Source: Acidobacteriota bacterium (GTDB taxonomy: Bacteria; Acidobacteriota; Vicinamibacteria; Vicinamibacterales; JAKQTR01). From it: 64,000 bases of DNA. Below are positions 9,334 to 18,431 of this stretch, one piece after another; within the stretch, counting starts at the first letter, position 1, and every line of letters begins with the position of its first letter. Made by a program: the position numbers and the translations under genes. The stretch spans positions 35,535-99,534 of the forward strand of contig JAPKZO010000021.1 in assembly GCA_026393755.1 (NCBI GenBank), in the 5' to 3' direction. The notes below the pieces were generated by a model. The model did no database searches, was not told where the DNA came from, and saw nothing but the letters and a program-made list of their open reading frames with translations.

Positions 9334-11805
9334 ATGGCCAAGCTCCCGAAGTCCAAACCACGGCCGCCGCTTCCGCCATCGCCCCCAACGCCCGCGCCGC
9401 CTCCGTCCCCCGCGCCGCCTCCGTCCCCCGCGACTGGTCGCGCCGGCAGGCGGCGCTTGCTTCGTTGGGCGGCGCTGGCGTTGTTGCTGGTTGCCTCGGC
9501 TGGCGCGGCCGCATGGTGGGGCCTCGCGCGGCGTCCGCCGAAGAGCGCGACTGGTATCGATCTGGGCAGCCTCGCGGCCGGCGTGTCCAGACAGGGCCTC
9601 AACCTCTTGATTGTGACGCTGGACACGACGCGGGCGGACCGGATCGGCGCGTATGGCGCTCTCGACGTCGAAACGCCAGCCGTCGACGCGCTCGCGCGGG
9701 AGGGTGTGCAGTTCGATCAGGCCGTCTCAGTGGCCCCGCTCACGCTCCCGGTCCATTCGAGCATCTTCACCGGAAAGTTCCCCCCCGAACACGGTGTCCG
9801 CGACAACGGCGGCTTCTTCCTGGATGCCAAGCAGACGACACTCGCCGAGGTGTTGAAGGCACGCGGATATCGCACGGGCGGCTTTATCGCGGCATACGTG
9901 CTCGACTCGAAATGGGGCATCAGCCAGGGATTCGATACCTACTTCGATGATTTCGATCTCAGCGATTCCAAGGGTCTGTCGCTCGGCTCGATACAGCGGC
10001 CTGGCAACGAGGTTGTGGACAAGGCGCTGCCGTGGATTCAGCAGGCCAAGGACGTCCCGTTCTTCGCCTGGATCCACCTCTACGATGCCCACTCACCATA
10101 CCGACCGCCGGAGCCCTTCGCGACGAAATACAAGGCGCATCCCTACAATGGCGAAGTGGCGTTCGCCGACAGCCAGTTGGGTCGCGTCATCGCGCAGCTC
10201 AAGGCGCTTGGCCTTTACGAACGCACCGTGATCGTCGTCATGGGAGACCATGGCGAGAGCCTCGGAGACCACGGCGAAGCCTCTCACGGCTTTTTCATCT
10301 ACAACAGCGTGACTCATGTCCCGTTCGTGATTCGCGCGCCCTTCAGCCTGACCCGAAGCCGCCATGTCGCCGACCCGGTGCGCTCGGTGGACGTGATGCC
10401 GACGGTGCTGGACCTGCTCGGGGTGCCTTCGCCAGCGGGCATCTCCGGGGCGAGCCTCGTGCCGCTCATGACGGGTTCGGTGCTCGAACTGGGCCTCGAC
10501 GCCTATTCGGAGTCCTTGTACCCGTTGCACCATTACGGTTGGAGTGACCTTCGCGCGCTTCGCGCCGGGCGTTACAAGGTCATCGACGCGCCGCGGCCGG
10601 AACTGTACGACGTAGACCAGGATCCGGGAGAAGCGACAAATCTGTACCAACAGCGGCGGTCGCTGGGCGACGGGATGATCGCCCAACTGCGGGCGATGGA
10701 GAATCGCTTCCAGAAGACCGAGGCAGCGATGCCAGCCGAAGACGTGGACCCCGAGGCCAGGGCGCGGCTGGCGGCACTCGGTTACGTGGGCTCCTTTGTC
10801 GCGAATGCCTCGGATCCGCGGACGGGGCGCGCCGATCCGAAAGACAAGATCGGGCTCTTCAACAAGCTCGGCGAGGTGACGGCGCTGACCAAGGAGCGTG
10901 AGGCGGTCGAAAGCGAGCCGTTCGATCAGATCGTCGGGCTCCTCAACGACGTGCTTCGCGAAGACCCGCAGGTCATCGACGCGTGGTTCATGATGGGGTC
11001 GGTCCACCTGCGGCACGCCAAGCCCGAGCTGGCGGTGAAGTACTTCACGCACACCCTCAGCTTGAAGCCCGACTACGACCTCGCCGTGATCAACCTCGCC
11101 CAGGCGTATCGGCAGCTGGGCGACGATGACGCCGCACTGGCGGGCTTTGAGCGGTACCTCCAACTCGATCCCACCGACGCGTTCGTGCGGTACCAGATTG
11201 GCGAGATCTGGCTGGATCGCGGGGACGTCGCCAAAGCGGAGCAACTGTTCCTGAAGGCGCTCGAGCTCGGACCACACGTCGCGGCGGCGAAGAATGCGCT
11301 CGGCGTCATCGCGTTAGGCCGGGGCGATGTCGACGGCGCCGAGCGGCTGATACAGGCGGCGATCGCCATCAAGCCGAAGGTGAGGCTGGCGCACTACAAC
11401 CTTGCACTGATTGCCGAGAAGCGCGGCGACCTTCCCGGGGCCGAGCGGGAATATGTCGAGGAACTGAAACAGCACCCCGAAAGCTACAAGGCCGCGTTCA
11501 ACCTGTCGCGGCTCTACGAACAGGTGGGCGATCGGGAAGGCCAGATTGAGGCCCTCAAGGCGTCGATCAAGAGCAATCCGCGTTTCCCCGAAGGCCACTT
11601 CTTTTTGGCGAAAGCGTACCTGGACGGAGGCACCAACGTCGCCGAGGCCGCTCAGTTGGCGAGGAAGGGCCTCGAGTTGGGTCCCAAGTCGGAGCATGCG
11701 GCACTGGGCCACTACGTGTTGGCGGACATCTACAACCGGCAGGGCCGCGGTCGCGAGGCTGCTCAGGAAGCCGCCCTCGGGCGGGCGCTCGAGGCACGTA
11801 AATAG
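9334..11805 (+). CDS. Membrane-anchored sulfatase-like (alkaline phosphatase superfamily) protein with TPR tail
   Basis: An 823-residue protein. Residues 1-40 are proline-rich and basic, 43-63 form a transmembrane helix, about 88-460 a sulfatase-fold domain, and about 530-820 tetratricopeptide repeats. The metal-binding motifs LDTTRADRIG and MGDHGESLGDHGE are present. At the position of the formylglycine motif (C/S-x-P-x-R) the sequence reads TLPVH, so Thr137 replaces Cys/Ser and His141 replaces Arg. It is therefore not expected to be a formylglycine sulfatase; phosphohydrolase or phosphotransferase chemistry with a Thr nucleophile is more likely. The catalytic domain should lie outside the cytoplasmic membrane. 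It is transcribed alone and ends at a strong hairpin. Confidence 0.85.
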   Translation: MAKLPKSKPRPPLPPSPPTPAPPPSPAPPPSPATGRAGRRRLLRWAALALLLVASAGAAAWWGLARRPPKSATGIDLGSLAAGVSRQGLNLLIVTLDTTRADRIGAYGALDVETPAVDALAREGVQFDQAVSVAPLTLPVHSSIFTGKFPPEHGVRDNGGFFLDAKQTTLAEVLKARGYRTGGFIAAYVLDSKWGISQGFDTYFDDFDLSDSKGLSLGSIQRPGNEVVDKALPWIQQAKDVPFFAWIHLYDAHSPYRPPEPFATKYKAHPYNGEVAFADSQLGRVIAQLKALGLYERTVIVVMGDHGESLGDHGEASHGFFIYNSVTHVPFVIRAPFSLTRSRHVADPVRSVDVMPTVLDLLGVPSPAGISGASLVPLMTGSVLELGLDAYSESLYPLHHYGWSDLRALRAGRYKVIDAPRPELYDVDQDPGEATNLYQQRRSLGDGMIAQLRAMENRFQKTEAAMPAEDVDPEARARLAALGYVGSFVANASDPRTGRADPKDKIGLFNKLGEVTALTKEREAVESEPFDQIVGLLNDVLREDPQVIDAWFMMGSVHLRHAKPELAVKYFTHTLSLKPDYDLAVINLAQAYRQLGDDDAALAGFERYLQLDPTDAFVRYQIGEIWLDRGDVAKAEQLFLKALELGPHVAAAKNALGVIALGRGDVDGAERLIQAAIAIKPKVRLAHYNLALIAEKRGDLPGAEREYVEELKQHPESYKAAFNLSRLYEQVGDREGQIEALKASIKSNPRFPEGHFFLAKAYLDGGTNVAEAAQLARKGLELGPKSEHAALGHYVLADIYNRQGRGREAAQEAALGRALEARK

Positions 11806-11806
11806 G

Positions 11807-11845
11807 CGAAGGGCCGGGGGAGCGCGTGGCTCGCCCGGCCCTTCG
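11807..11845. terminator. Bidirectional hairpin terminator
   Basis: A 12-bp perfect stem (CGAAGGGCCGGG at 11807-11818, complement at 11834-11845) with a 15-base loop. It starts 1 bp after the sulfatase-like stop and lies before the convergent TonB-receptor stop at 11871. No long T-run follows, but position and stem strength suit a shared terminator. Confidence 0.7.
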
Positions 11846-11870
11846 TGTCAAGAAACAGCGCCGTCGGTCG

Positions 11871-14588
11871 CTAGAATGACCAGCGGCCTCCGATCGTCGC
11901 CTGGCGCGCACCCTGCACGCCACTCGGCGAGCCGTAGAGCACTAGGGCGCTGCTCGGATAGCGGGTTATCCGGCTGGTGATGGTCGCGGTGTTGAACAGG
12001 TTCGTCACATCCGCGTAGACACCGAACCGGTGTCCCGATACCTGGAACACCTTTTCCGCTCGTAGATCGAAGTTCTTATAGAAGTCGTTGTACTTCGACC
12101 CTCGCGGTTCGAGGTAGATCTGCCGCCTCCCCGATCCTGGAATATTGAGCGCACCGGTGCTCAATTGCTCGTAGGCCGCGTACGGCCGTCCGCTCATGCC
12201 GGTGAAGGATCCGCTCAACATGACCTCGACCTTTGGAACCTGGTACGTGAGGTAGATCTTGATCTCATGCCGGCGTGAGTTCGTCAACTCGCCGATGTTA
12301 TTGATGATCGCGGTGTTCGGAGATGCCCAGGTGTTTCCACCAAGCCAGTTGCCGAAACCGCTGTTGTCGACGTTGCCTTCCGCCTTCGAGAGCACGTAAG
12401 ACGCCTGGAAGGCCCAGCGATTCTTGAGCGATCGGCTCAACATCAGCATCAGGGCCTTGTAGTCGCGTTGTGGGTCCGCCGTCGCGATGACGCTCCCGTC
12501 CGTCGACTTGTACTGATAACCGGCGATGTTGCGAATATAGAAATTCTCGCCCGTCGTGTTCCGGTTATTCCAGTAGTACGCCGTGTACGGCTGATGGGTC
12601 AGCCCGTTCGTGCGTTGAATCGGGCTCCAGAGCGCTCCATTGATCACATTGTTGATGAAATTCCCCGTCGTACGCCAGATGCCGGTCGCCACCAGCCGCA
12701 CATTCCCAAAGAACTGCTGCTCCAATGCCGCGCTCAATTCGTCGGTCTTCGGGTGTTTGATGTCCTTGCTGATCCCGTAGACCAGGGCCGGCGTGAGAAC
12801 CACCGGCGTCCCCAGCGATCCGTTCGGGAAGACCTCGGTCGAGGTGTAGTCCTGGATTCCGGGGGTCGCCGAGGTATAGAACCCCGTCGCCGTGCCCTCG
12901 TAGTAACGACCCCAGAAACCCCTGAGGACCGTCGTTCCCTTTCCAGTAAGGTCCACGGCGGCGCCCAGACGCGGACCCCAGGAATCCTTGGGCGTATAGA
13001 CGTTCGCCTTCAGCACAGGGCTGTAGCCTCGGATGTGGTCCATCCGAAGACCCAGGTTCAGCGTCAGTCTGCCGACGCTCCACTGATCCTGCGCGTAGGC
13101 CGAGGTTCGCCGGTTGTCGCCCTGGACGTCGTATCCATAGGTATACCGATACCGGCTGCCGTAATAATCGAGAACGTAGAACCCCGCCGGTCCGTAGGGC
13201 TGGTACTGACTCCGCACGTGGCTCCGTTCGATCTCGGCGCCGAACTTGAACGAGTGAGAGCCGTACGCCTGAGCGTACTTACTGAGGGAGACAATGACCT
13301 GGTTCCGGCTTCGGTCGGCGTAGTACTGTCCGCCACCGCCGCCGCTGTAAGTGTTCGTCTCATAGTCGACGACCGGCGGCGCCGGATCGACCGGGTCGAG
13401 GTAGTAATACCCCGTGTACCCGGTAAGCTTGGCTTCGAAGAGCGTGTTCGAGCCGAACACCTTGCGGTACTGTGCGTTCCACACCCATTCAGGCGCATCT
13501 TCGGTCACCGTCGCGCTGTCGATCGCCTGAGAACCTGGCCAGAACCCGACTCGCCCCGTGACGTTGTACTGGTCGTACTGGACCCCCAGGATGACCGTGT
13601 CTGACGGGCTCGGCTGGAATGTCAGCTTGAGGTTGAGCCTGGGGCTGACGTCCGTCGCGGTCTTCAGTGGTCCGCTCGGATCGGTGTTGGCGGAGTACCG
13701 CTGGACGCTCCCGAAGAAGAACGCCTTGTTCTTCATGATTGGGCCGCCGAGCTGGACGCTGTAGTCCACCAGTTTCCTCGTGATGTCCGAGGAACCGAGG
13801 CCGGGATTCAGATCCAGGACGGCTTTGGTGATGTTCTTGCCGGCGAGCGACGCCTTGGTGTACCGCATCGTGAACAGGCCGGAGTACACGTTGCCTCCGG
13901 ACTTGGTCACGGTATTGACCACCGCGCCCGTGAAGCCGCCATACTCCGCCGCGGCGCCCAGCCCGCCGATCTGGATCTCGTCAATCAGGTTTTGATTGAA
14001 GAACGTCCAGGCCGACCCGCCTTCGGGGTCGCGCGTGTCGACGCCGTCGAGCAACAGTGCGTTGCCGTAGCTCCCCTGTCCGCCGTACGCCGAACTGCTG
14101 TTGATGCCAGGCGCATAGTTCAAGAGACCCGTCGAGGTCGATGAATAAATCGGCATCGCCGTCAGCAGTTCGTTGCTGAGATTGGTGTCGGTGGACGAGC
14201 TCTTCACGTCCACGGTCACCGCGTTGGCCGTGACCTCGACCGATTCGGTCACGCCGCCCACTTTCAGGCTGAAATCCATCGCCACGGTCTTGCCCATGCC
14301 AACAGCGACGCCATCGCGCTGCTGCGTGAGAAAGCCGGACAGTTCAACCTTGAGCGCATAGGTCGTGGGCGCCAAGCCGACGAACCGGAACTCTCCCTGT
14401 GCGTCGGTCACGGTTGTCTTGGTTCCCATCGGCCCGATCAACACTACCGACACGCCGGGGAGCACGCCGCCCTGCTGGTCGACGACCTTCCCCTCGACCG
14501 TGCCGACCTGCGTCTGAGCCTGCGCGAGCCCCGCCATCAGTCCGAAGACGACGAGGAAGACGGTGAGCGAATACGATGCGCGTCTCAT
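11871..14588 (-). CDS. TonB-dependent receptor, Oar-like, with carboxypeptidase-regulatory domain
   Basis: Outer-membrane beta-barrel transporter. The start at 14588 (MRRASYSLTV) follows an AGGAGG ribosome-binding site at 14597-14602; 22 further in-frame codons upstream overlap the neighbouring gene. The protein is about 905 residues: signal peptide ending AQAQ, carboxypeptidase-regulatory-like fold (GTVEGKVVDQQGGVLPGV) at about 26-105, plug with LLLDGVDTRDPEGG and VVNTVTKSGG, then the barrel, ending in the terminal-aromatic signature GGRWSF. This architecture is expanded in Acidobacteriota. The ligand is unknown; glycans or peptides are common guesses. It is the second gene of a unit led by the small exported protein at 14602-14943. 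Confidence 0.88.
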   Translation of the reverse strand: MRRASYSLTVFLVVFGLMAGLAQAQTQVGTVEGKVVDQQGGVLPGVSVVLIGPMGTKTTVTDAQGEFRFVGLAPTTYALKVELSGFLTQQRDGVAVGMGKTVAMDFSLKVGGVTESVEVTANAVTVDVKSSSTDTNLSNELLTAMPIYSSTSTGLLNYAPGINSSSAYGGQGSYGNALLLDGVDTRDPEGGSAWTFFNQNLIDEIQIGGLGAAAEYGGFTGAVVNTVTKSGGNVYSGLFTMRYTKASLAGKNITKAVLDLNPGLGSSDITRKLVDYSVQLGGPIMKNKAFFFGSVQRYSANTDPSGPLKTATDVSPRLNLKLTFQPSPSDTVILGVQYDQYNVTGRVGFWPGSQAIDSATVTEDAPEWVWNAQYRKVFGSNTLFEAKLTGYTGYYYLDPVDPAPPVVDYETNTYSGGGGGQYYADRSRNQVIVSLSKYAQAYGSHSFKFGAEIERSHVRSQYQPYGPAGFYVLDYYGSRYRYTYGYDVQGDNRRTSAYAQDQWSVGRLTLNLGLRMDHIRGYSPVLKANVYTPKDSWGPRLGAAVDLTGKGTTVLRGFWGRYYEGTATGFYTSATPGIQDYTSTEVFPNGSLGTPVVLTPALVYGISKDIKHPKTDELSAALEQQFFGNVRLVATGIWRTTGNFINNVINGALWSPIQRTNGLTHQPYTAYYWNNRNTTGENFYIRNIAGYQYKSTDGSVIATADPQRDYKALMLMLSRSLKNRWAFQASYVLSKAEGNVDNSGFGNWLGGNTWASPNTAIINNIGELTNSRRHEIKIYLTYQVPKVEVMLSGSFTGMSGRPYAAYEQLSTGALNIPGSGRRQIYLEPRGSKYNDFYKNFDLRAEKVFQVSGHRFGVYADVTNLFNTATITSRITRYPSSALVLYGSPSGVQGARQATIGGRWSF

Positions 14589-14601
14589 TATGGTCGTCCT
14601 C

Positions 14602-14943
14602 CTATTTCTTGCCGGCCGAATGGATTCGGTCGTGCTGCGTCGAGTACACCGCATAGCCGACCCCTGCCGCCAGGGTCAACAGCACCGCGATGCCGACCGG
14701 TTTCTTGAAGAACGAGGGCGAGCCCAGATCGGCCTTGCCGCTCTTTGCGCCTGGCGCCTGCGCCCGAGCCGGTGTCAGCGGCGTCGCCGCTGCGGCGTGC
14801 TCGACCATCGCCGCGAACGTCGGTCTTGCCGGAGCCGGTGCCGGTGGATCTCCCGCAAAACTGGGGAGAGGAGTCGCAGTCAGGATCAGCGCAACGATCA
14901 GCGAGCGGCTGACCCACTGCCAGAGTGGGACCTGAAGTTTCAC
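14602..14943 (-). CDS. Small exported/membrane protein preceding a TonB receptor
   Basis: A 113-residue protein of unknown function. GTG start with a strong AAGGAGG site just upstream. It has a signal peptide (hydrophobic core SLIVALILTATPLPSFAG), an Ala/Pro-rich middle, and a C-terminal hydrophobic helix (VGIAVLLTLAAGVGYAVY) followed by a basic tail. Its stop overlaps the ribosome-binding site of the TonB receptor, indicating one transcript and coupled translation. A helper role for the receptor is inference. A possible TATACT -10 box lies at 15016-15021 on the minus strand. Confidence 0.7.
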   Translation of the reverse strand: MKLQVPLWQWVSRSLIVALILTATPLPSFAGDPPAPAPARPTFAAMVEHAAAATPLTPARAQAPGAKSGKADLGSPSFFKKPVGIAVLLTLAAGVGYAVYSTQHDRIHSAGKK

Positions 14944-15295
14944 GTGACTATCCTCCTTGAAGTCGAGGAGCCTCCCGCCGTACGGCGATGTCCGGGGGGG
15001 CGCATGAACGGGGAGAGTATACCCTACACCCGGGGCGATGTACCCCCTTTGCGTTCAACAAAAATTCGCCCCCCTCGCTGGCGAACGTCATCTGAGCCAG
15101 GCGGGGCAGCGCGACGGAACCTGATATTGGCGTTCGGGTTGACGGCGACGCCTCGATGCGCCAGCATGACACCGGGTTCCATGGACACACAACGCGCCAC
15201 GGGACCGACCGGAGCACCGACGTGCCCTGGGTAGGTCGAGGTCGGTCCATGCAGCGGGACCCAGCGCCAGCATGGTGGCAGAATGCGGGAGACCG
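14944..15295. other. Divergent intergenic region
   Basis: About 350 bp between the minus-strand small exported protein/TonB receptor unit and the plus-strand FdhE gene. It contains a TATACT -10-like box on the minus strand (15016-15021), 73 bp upstream of the small gene's GTG. No convincing -35 box or coding sequence was seen. Confidence 0.5.
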
Positions 15296-16180
15296 ATGAT
15301 GGAACCGCCAGTTAGACAGCGACTGGAACGCCCTGACACGCCGGAAGTCGCCGCACTCAGGCGGCTCAAGGCGGCCCAGCCTCAGCTGGCCAGTGCGGTC
15401 GACATGCAGATTGAGCTGGTCGCGCTCTACCGCCGGGCCCAGATTCGGGTGACCACGCGGGTCTTCGACCTCGATGCCGAGGCGCTCGCCCGCACGCTCG
15501 CGGCCGGCATTCCCATCGTGCGGTTCAGTGACGTGCCGTTCGATTGGCCCGAACTGCGCGGTCTGGTGCGGCAGATGTCAGACCTGTTGAGACGATTCGA
15601 TCTGATTGAACCGTCCGAACACGACGCCTTGCAGGCGCGCGTGCGAGCTGGGCACCCGACTCCTGACGAAGTGGCGGACTGGTACAACCTCAGGGCTACC
15701 CAGGGGAATGTCGACAGCGACAACTCAGGCGCAAGCAGCACACAGGCCCAGGTGTTGTCGCTCGCAAGCCGGCCGTTTCTGGGCCGCGCCGTGGAGATGA
15801 TCCAGCGGCGCGTCGACTTGTCGGCGTGGGCGCGCGCCTACTGCCCGTTCTGCGGCGGCGATCCTGAGCTTGGCGTGATCGGCGCCGCCGACCAGCGTCG
15901 CCTCGTCTGCGGGCGCTGCGCCGGGCAGTGGCCGTTTGAAGACGGCGTGTGTCCATACTGCGACAGCCGTGATCGGGGACGAATCACGTCGTTCGAATTC
16001 GCCTGCTGGCCCGACGCGGCCCGCGACGGCGTCTACCGTCTGACCGGCTGCGACGTGTGCCACCGCTACCTGAAATCGTACGTCCCGCGCGCCTCGTCAC
16101 GGCCCGTCATGCTGGATGTCGACACCATTGGCTCGCTGCTGCTGGACGCAGCGGCGGCGCAACGGGGATATATCAGTTAG
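15296..16180 (+). CDS. fdhE: FdhE-like formate dehydrogenase accessory protein
   Basis: FdhE proteins are rubredoxin-like iron-binding factors needed for maturation or activity of formate dehydrogenase. The start at 15296 (MMEPPV) is preferred because GGGAG lies 7 bp upstream; eight more codons are open upstream from 15272. About 294 residues. A helical N-terminal half is followed by four paired-cysteine knuckles: CPFCGG, CGRC, CPYC and CDVC, the hallmark of the family. No formate dehydrogenase gene lies in the window. The last 4 bp overlap the convergent D,D-carboxypeptidase gene. Confidence 0.85.
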   Translation: MMEPPVRQRLERPDTPEVAALRRLKAAQPQLASAVDMQIELVALYRRAQIRVTTRVFDLDAEALARTLAAGIPIVRFSDVPFDWPELRGLVRQMSDLLRRFDLIEPSEHDALQARVRAGHPTPDEVADWYNLRATQGNVDSDNSGASSTQAQVLSLASRPFLGRAVEMIQRRVDLSAWARAYCPFCGGDPELGVIGAADQRRLVCGRCAGQWPFEDGVCPYCDSRDRGRITSFEFACWPDAARDGVYRLTGCDVCHRYLKSYVPRASSRPVMLDVDTIGSLLLDAAAAQRGYIS

Positions 16181-17226
16181 TGAATTTCTGCGCCGGGGCC
16201 GCGGGGTGGCCCGGGATGCCCGCCAAGCAGCGACTGCGCCTTGCTGGTCACCCAGCTGAGCAGGTTCTTCGTCTCCGAGAACCTCCCCGCATTCGATCGG
16301 GCGCCCAGCACAACCACCGCGACGGTCTGGTCGAGGTCGGGTAGCCGCAACAGCGTCACGAGACAGTAGCCGGCCTGTGATATGAAGCCCGTCTTGCCTC
16401 CGCGTACATCCACATTTGCGGTTCTCAACAGCTGGTTCGTGCTGTGAATGGTGACGGCTCTCCGGCTCGTCCTGAACGAGTACGCTTCGGTCCGCATGAT
16501 GGTCGAAATCAGGGCGTCGTCGGCCGCGTACGCAATCAGCCTCGCCATGTCGTATGCGGACGAGACGTTCTGGGCAAGCAGACCGGACGGGTCCGCGTAG
16601 CTGGTGCTGGTCAGCCCGAGTTCGGCCGCCTTCTGATTCATCCGAACCACGAATCCGGCGGCGCCGTACGGCGACACGCGCGCAATCGCCCTGGCCGCGG
16701 CATTGTCGGATGAGATCAACATCAGATGGAGGAGATTGTCGAGCGAGACCTGCTCCAGCGCCCGCAAGTGCGTCACCGACGCACCCCGGATATCGGCGGC
16801 GGTAATGATCACCTGTGTGGCCAGATTGGGCGCTTCATCCAGAAAACAGAGCGCCGTCATTACCTTGGTGATGCTCGCGATCGACCGCTGGTCAAACGCC
16901 TTTTCTTCCCACAGCACCTTGTTGGTCGCGGGGTTATAGATGATCGCGGCCTCGGCACGCACATCCGGAACGACGTCACCCTGAGCGTCGATCTTCACCC
17001 TGGGCTGGGCCGGCTGCGCCTCGCGGGCTCGCGCGGCGGCTTCGGCCTGTGCCAGCCTGGCCTTCCTCGCCCGTGACGCTGCAGCAGAGTACTTCGTCGA
17101 CGTCTGCCGTTTCGCGGTGCTCTGGCCCCGCCCGCTCGCCTCCGCCAGGTCGACCGCCGCGACCGCCACCAGGCACACCAGTCCAGCCGTGACGATGCGC
17201 CTCAACTGCCGCTTTGGATGGACCAT
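16177..17226 (-). CDS. D-alanyl-D-alanine carboxypeptidase/endopeptidase (peptidase S11)
   Basis: Penicillin-binding-type serine peptidase that trims or cleaves peptidoglycan peptides in the periplasm. The start at 17226 (MVHPKRQ) gives 349 residues with an N-terminal hydrophobic export signal; the frame is open a further 33 codons upstream. An Ala/Arg-rich linker (about residues 40-80) precedes the catalytic domain. All three active-site motifs are visible: SITK (SxxK), SSDN (SxN) and KTGF (KTG). A TAGAAT -10-like box lies at 17265-17270 on the minus strand, 39 bp upstream. The C-terminal PBP5 anchoring domain is missing, as in PbpG-like endopeptidases. Confidence 0.9.
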   Translation of the reverse strand: MVHPKRQLRRIVTAGLVCLVAVAAVDLAEASGRGQSTAKRQTSTKYSAAASRARKARLAQAEAAARAREAQPAQPRVKIDAQGDVVPDVRAEAAIIYNPATNKVLWEEKAFDQRSIASITKVMTALCFLDEAPNLATQVIITAADIRGASVTHLRALEQVSLDNLLHLMLISSDNAAARAIARVSPYGAAGFVVRMNQKAAELGLTSTSYADPSGLLAQNVSSAYDMARLIAYAADDALISTIMRTEAYSFRTSRRAVTIHSTNQLLRTANVDVRGGKTGFISQAGYCLVTLLRLPDLDQTVAVVVLGARSNAGRFSETKNLLSWVTSKAQSLLGGHPGPPRGPGAEIH

Positions 17227-17358
17227 GGATTCAGATCTCAGGTTTCGAACAGACTTAAATGCGGATTCTAGCAAATCGACGCGCCGACATATACGAAAAA
17301 CTGTAGGCCCGTCGAAAATGTCCACATCCTCCTCTCTGAGCCCGCCGTGAAACGGCCC

Positions 17359-17661
17359 TCAGTCATCGTCGTGCGGATCCGGCCCAATCGACTCCGGAAG
17401 GCGGAATGGGTCGTCCTTCCGGATGGCCTCACCGTGTTCAACCACGCGGTTCCACGTCTCGACGTTGAAGCCGACAACCGCTTCGTAGCCCGCAACAAGG
17501 GTCGGAACCTCGGCTCGACCGGTCAGGGTCAACATGAGCCGCAGCGCTTCTGGATCATCCGTGATGTCGTACTCGACGTAGACAGGAGCGCAGCGATCGA
17601 GAAACTCCTTGGCGTCGCGGCAGTGCGGACAGTCGCGCATCGTGAACAACTTGTTCTTCAT
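17359..17661 (-). CDS. Glutaredoxin-like protein
   Basis: A 100-residue thioredoxin-fold protein with a CPHC redox pair near the N-terminus (MRDCPHCRDAKEF), the cis-proline motif EVPTLVAG, and an acidic C-terminal tail. This matches small glutaredoxins or NrdH-like proteins that reduce disulfides using glutathione or thioredoxin reductase. It is a single gene divergent from the small CxC protein at 17977. The second cysteine is retained, so a dithiol mechanism is possible. The specific partner is unknown. Confidence 0.8.
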   Translation of the reverse strand: MKNKLFTMRDCPHCRDAKEFLDRCAPVYVEYDITDDPEALRLMLTLTGRAEVPTLVAGYEAVVGFNVETWNRVVEHGEAIRKDDPFRLPESIGPDPHDDD

Positions 17662-17976
17662 CGGCGTCCACCCATATACGGCTTATCGGCTCCACACGCC
17701 CCCAACTGGAATCGATCGCTCAAAATTATTACATCGGCGACCCGTCATTCGGGTCAGTATTCCTTGCCGACAGATCCAAAATGCAGAATTGTCACTCCAA
17801 TCATTCAGATATATTCCGGAACCGGCGACCGCACGCGTCGATCAATCGATTCCGCATAGGCTCAAGATCCTCAAAAGAAGACCGATAATCCGGACAGATC
17901 ATCGGGTGAGCATGCAAGTGCGCCGTGCATTCTGGCCGGCACGTCATTTGCATTGGTGCCCGGTAAGGAGAGTGTC
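17662..17976. other. AT-richer intergenic region
   Basis: About 315 bp between the divergent glutaredoxin-like and 71-residue genes, with clearly lower GC than its surroundings around 17680-17880. It contains a small GACCCG/CGGGTC hairpin near 17738-17754. It presumably carries both promoters; no confident -35/-10 pair was identified and no gene was seen. Confidence 0.4.
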
Positions 17977-18192
17977 ATGAGCCTTGTTCGGCTCCTCGGA
18001 TTCGCGACGTTGCCGTGCGGTTGCGTGGTCGGCCGGTATCGTGAACTGGCGACCAACCGCGAAGTCGCCTATGTAGAGGAGAAGGGACAGTCCTGCGACG
18101 CGCACGGGCACCGCCGGAATCACACGATTCAGGCCGGCCGGGCGACCGTGGCGGTGTTCCCTCAGCAGATGGCGGCCGCGAAAGCGTCCTGA
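17977..18192 (+). CDS. Small conserved-looking protein with CxC motif
   Basis: 71 residues, with an ATG preceded by TAAGGAG at good spacing, which decides the start over an upstream in-frame GTG-type start. It opens MSLVRLLGFATLPCGCVVG, then a charged middle and a CDAHGH segment. The cysteine pair (CGC) plus Cys and His later suggests metal binding or a redox site, but the family is not recognised. It stands alone between the glutaredoxin-like gene and the TonB receptor. The strong ribosome-binding site is the main support for its being real. Confidence 0.55.
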   Translation: MSLVRLLGFATLPCGCVVGRYRELATNREVAYVEEKGQSCDAHGHRRNHTIQAGRATVAVFPQQMAAAKAS

Positions 18193-18367
18193 TCACCCAG
18201 TCTTCCCTACCACCCAGGCCTGTGCTCTCGCGCGGGCCCGGCGGGCGTTCGTCTTTCCCATCCAGCCGCCACGGTCATCACCCACCTGCCACATTCTGTC
18301 AACCGATGTCAGTCTGTTGTCGGTTTGTGTCACTCCGGCTGCCGCGGCGCCGTTGAGCCCCAAAGAC

Positions 18368-18401
18368 AAACGGGGGACGGCGCAAGTGCCATCCCCCGTT
18401 T
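18368..18401 (-). terminator. Rho-independent terminator of TonB receptor
   Basis: A 10-bp perfect stem (AAACGGGGGA at 18368-18377, TCCCCCGTTT at 18392-18401) with a 14-base loop, 31 bp beyond the minus-strand receptor's stop. Read on the minus strand, it is followed by a T-rich stretch (GTTTGTCTTT). Confidence 0.8.
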
Positions 18402-18431
18402 CCGAGAACGAGCTGAGGTCGAGAAATCCGG

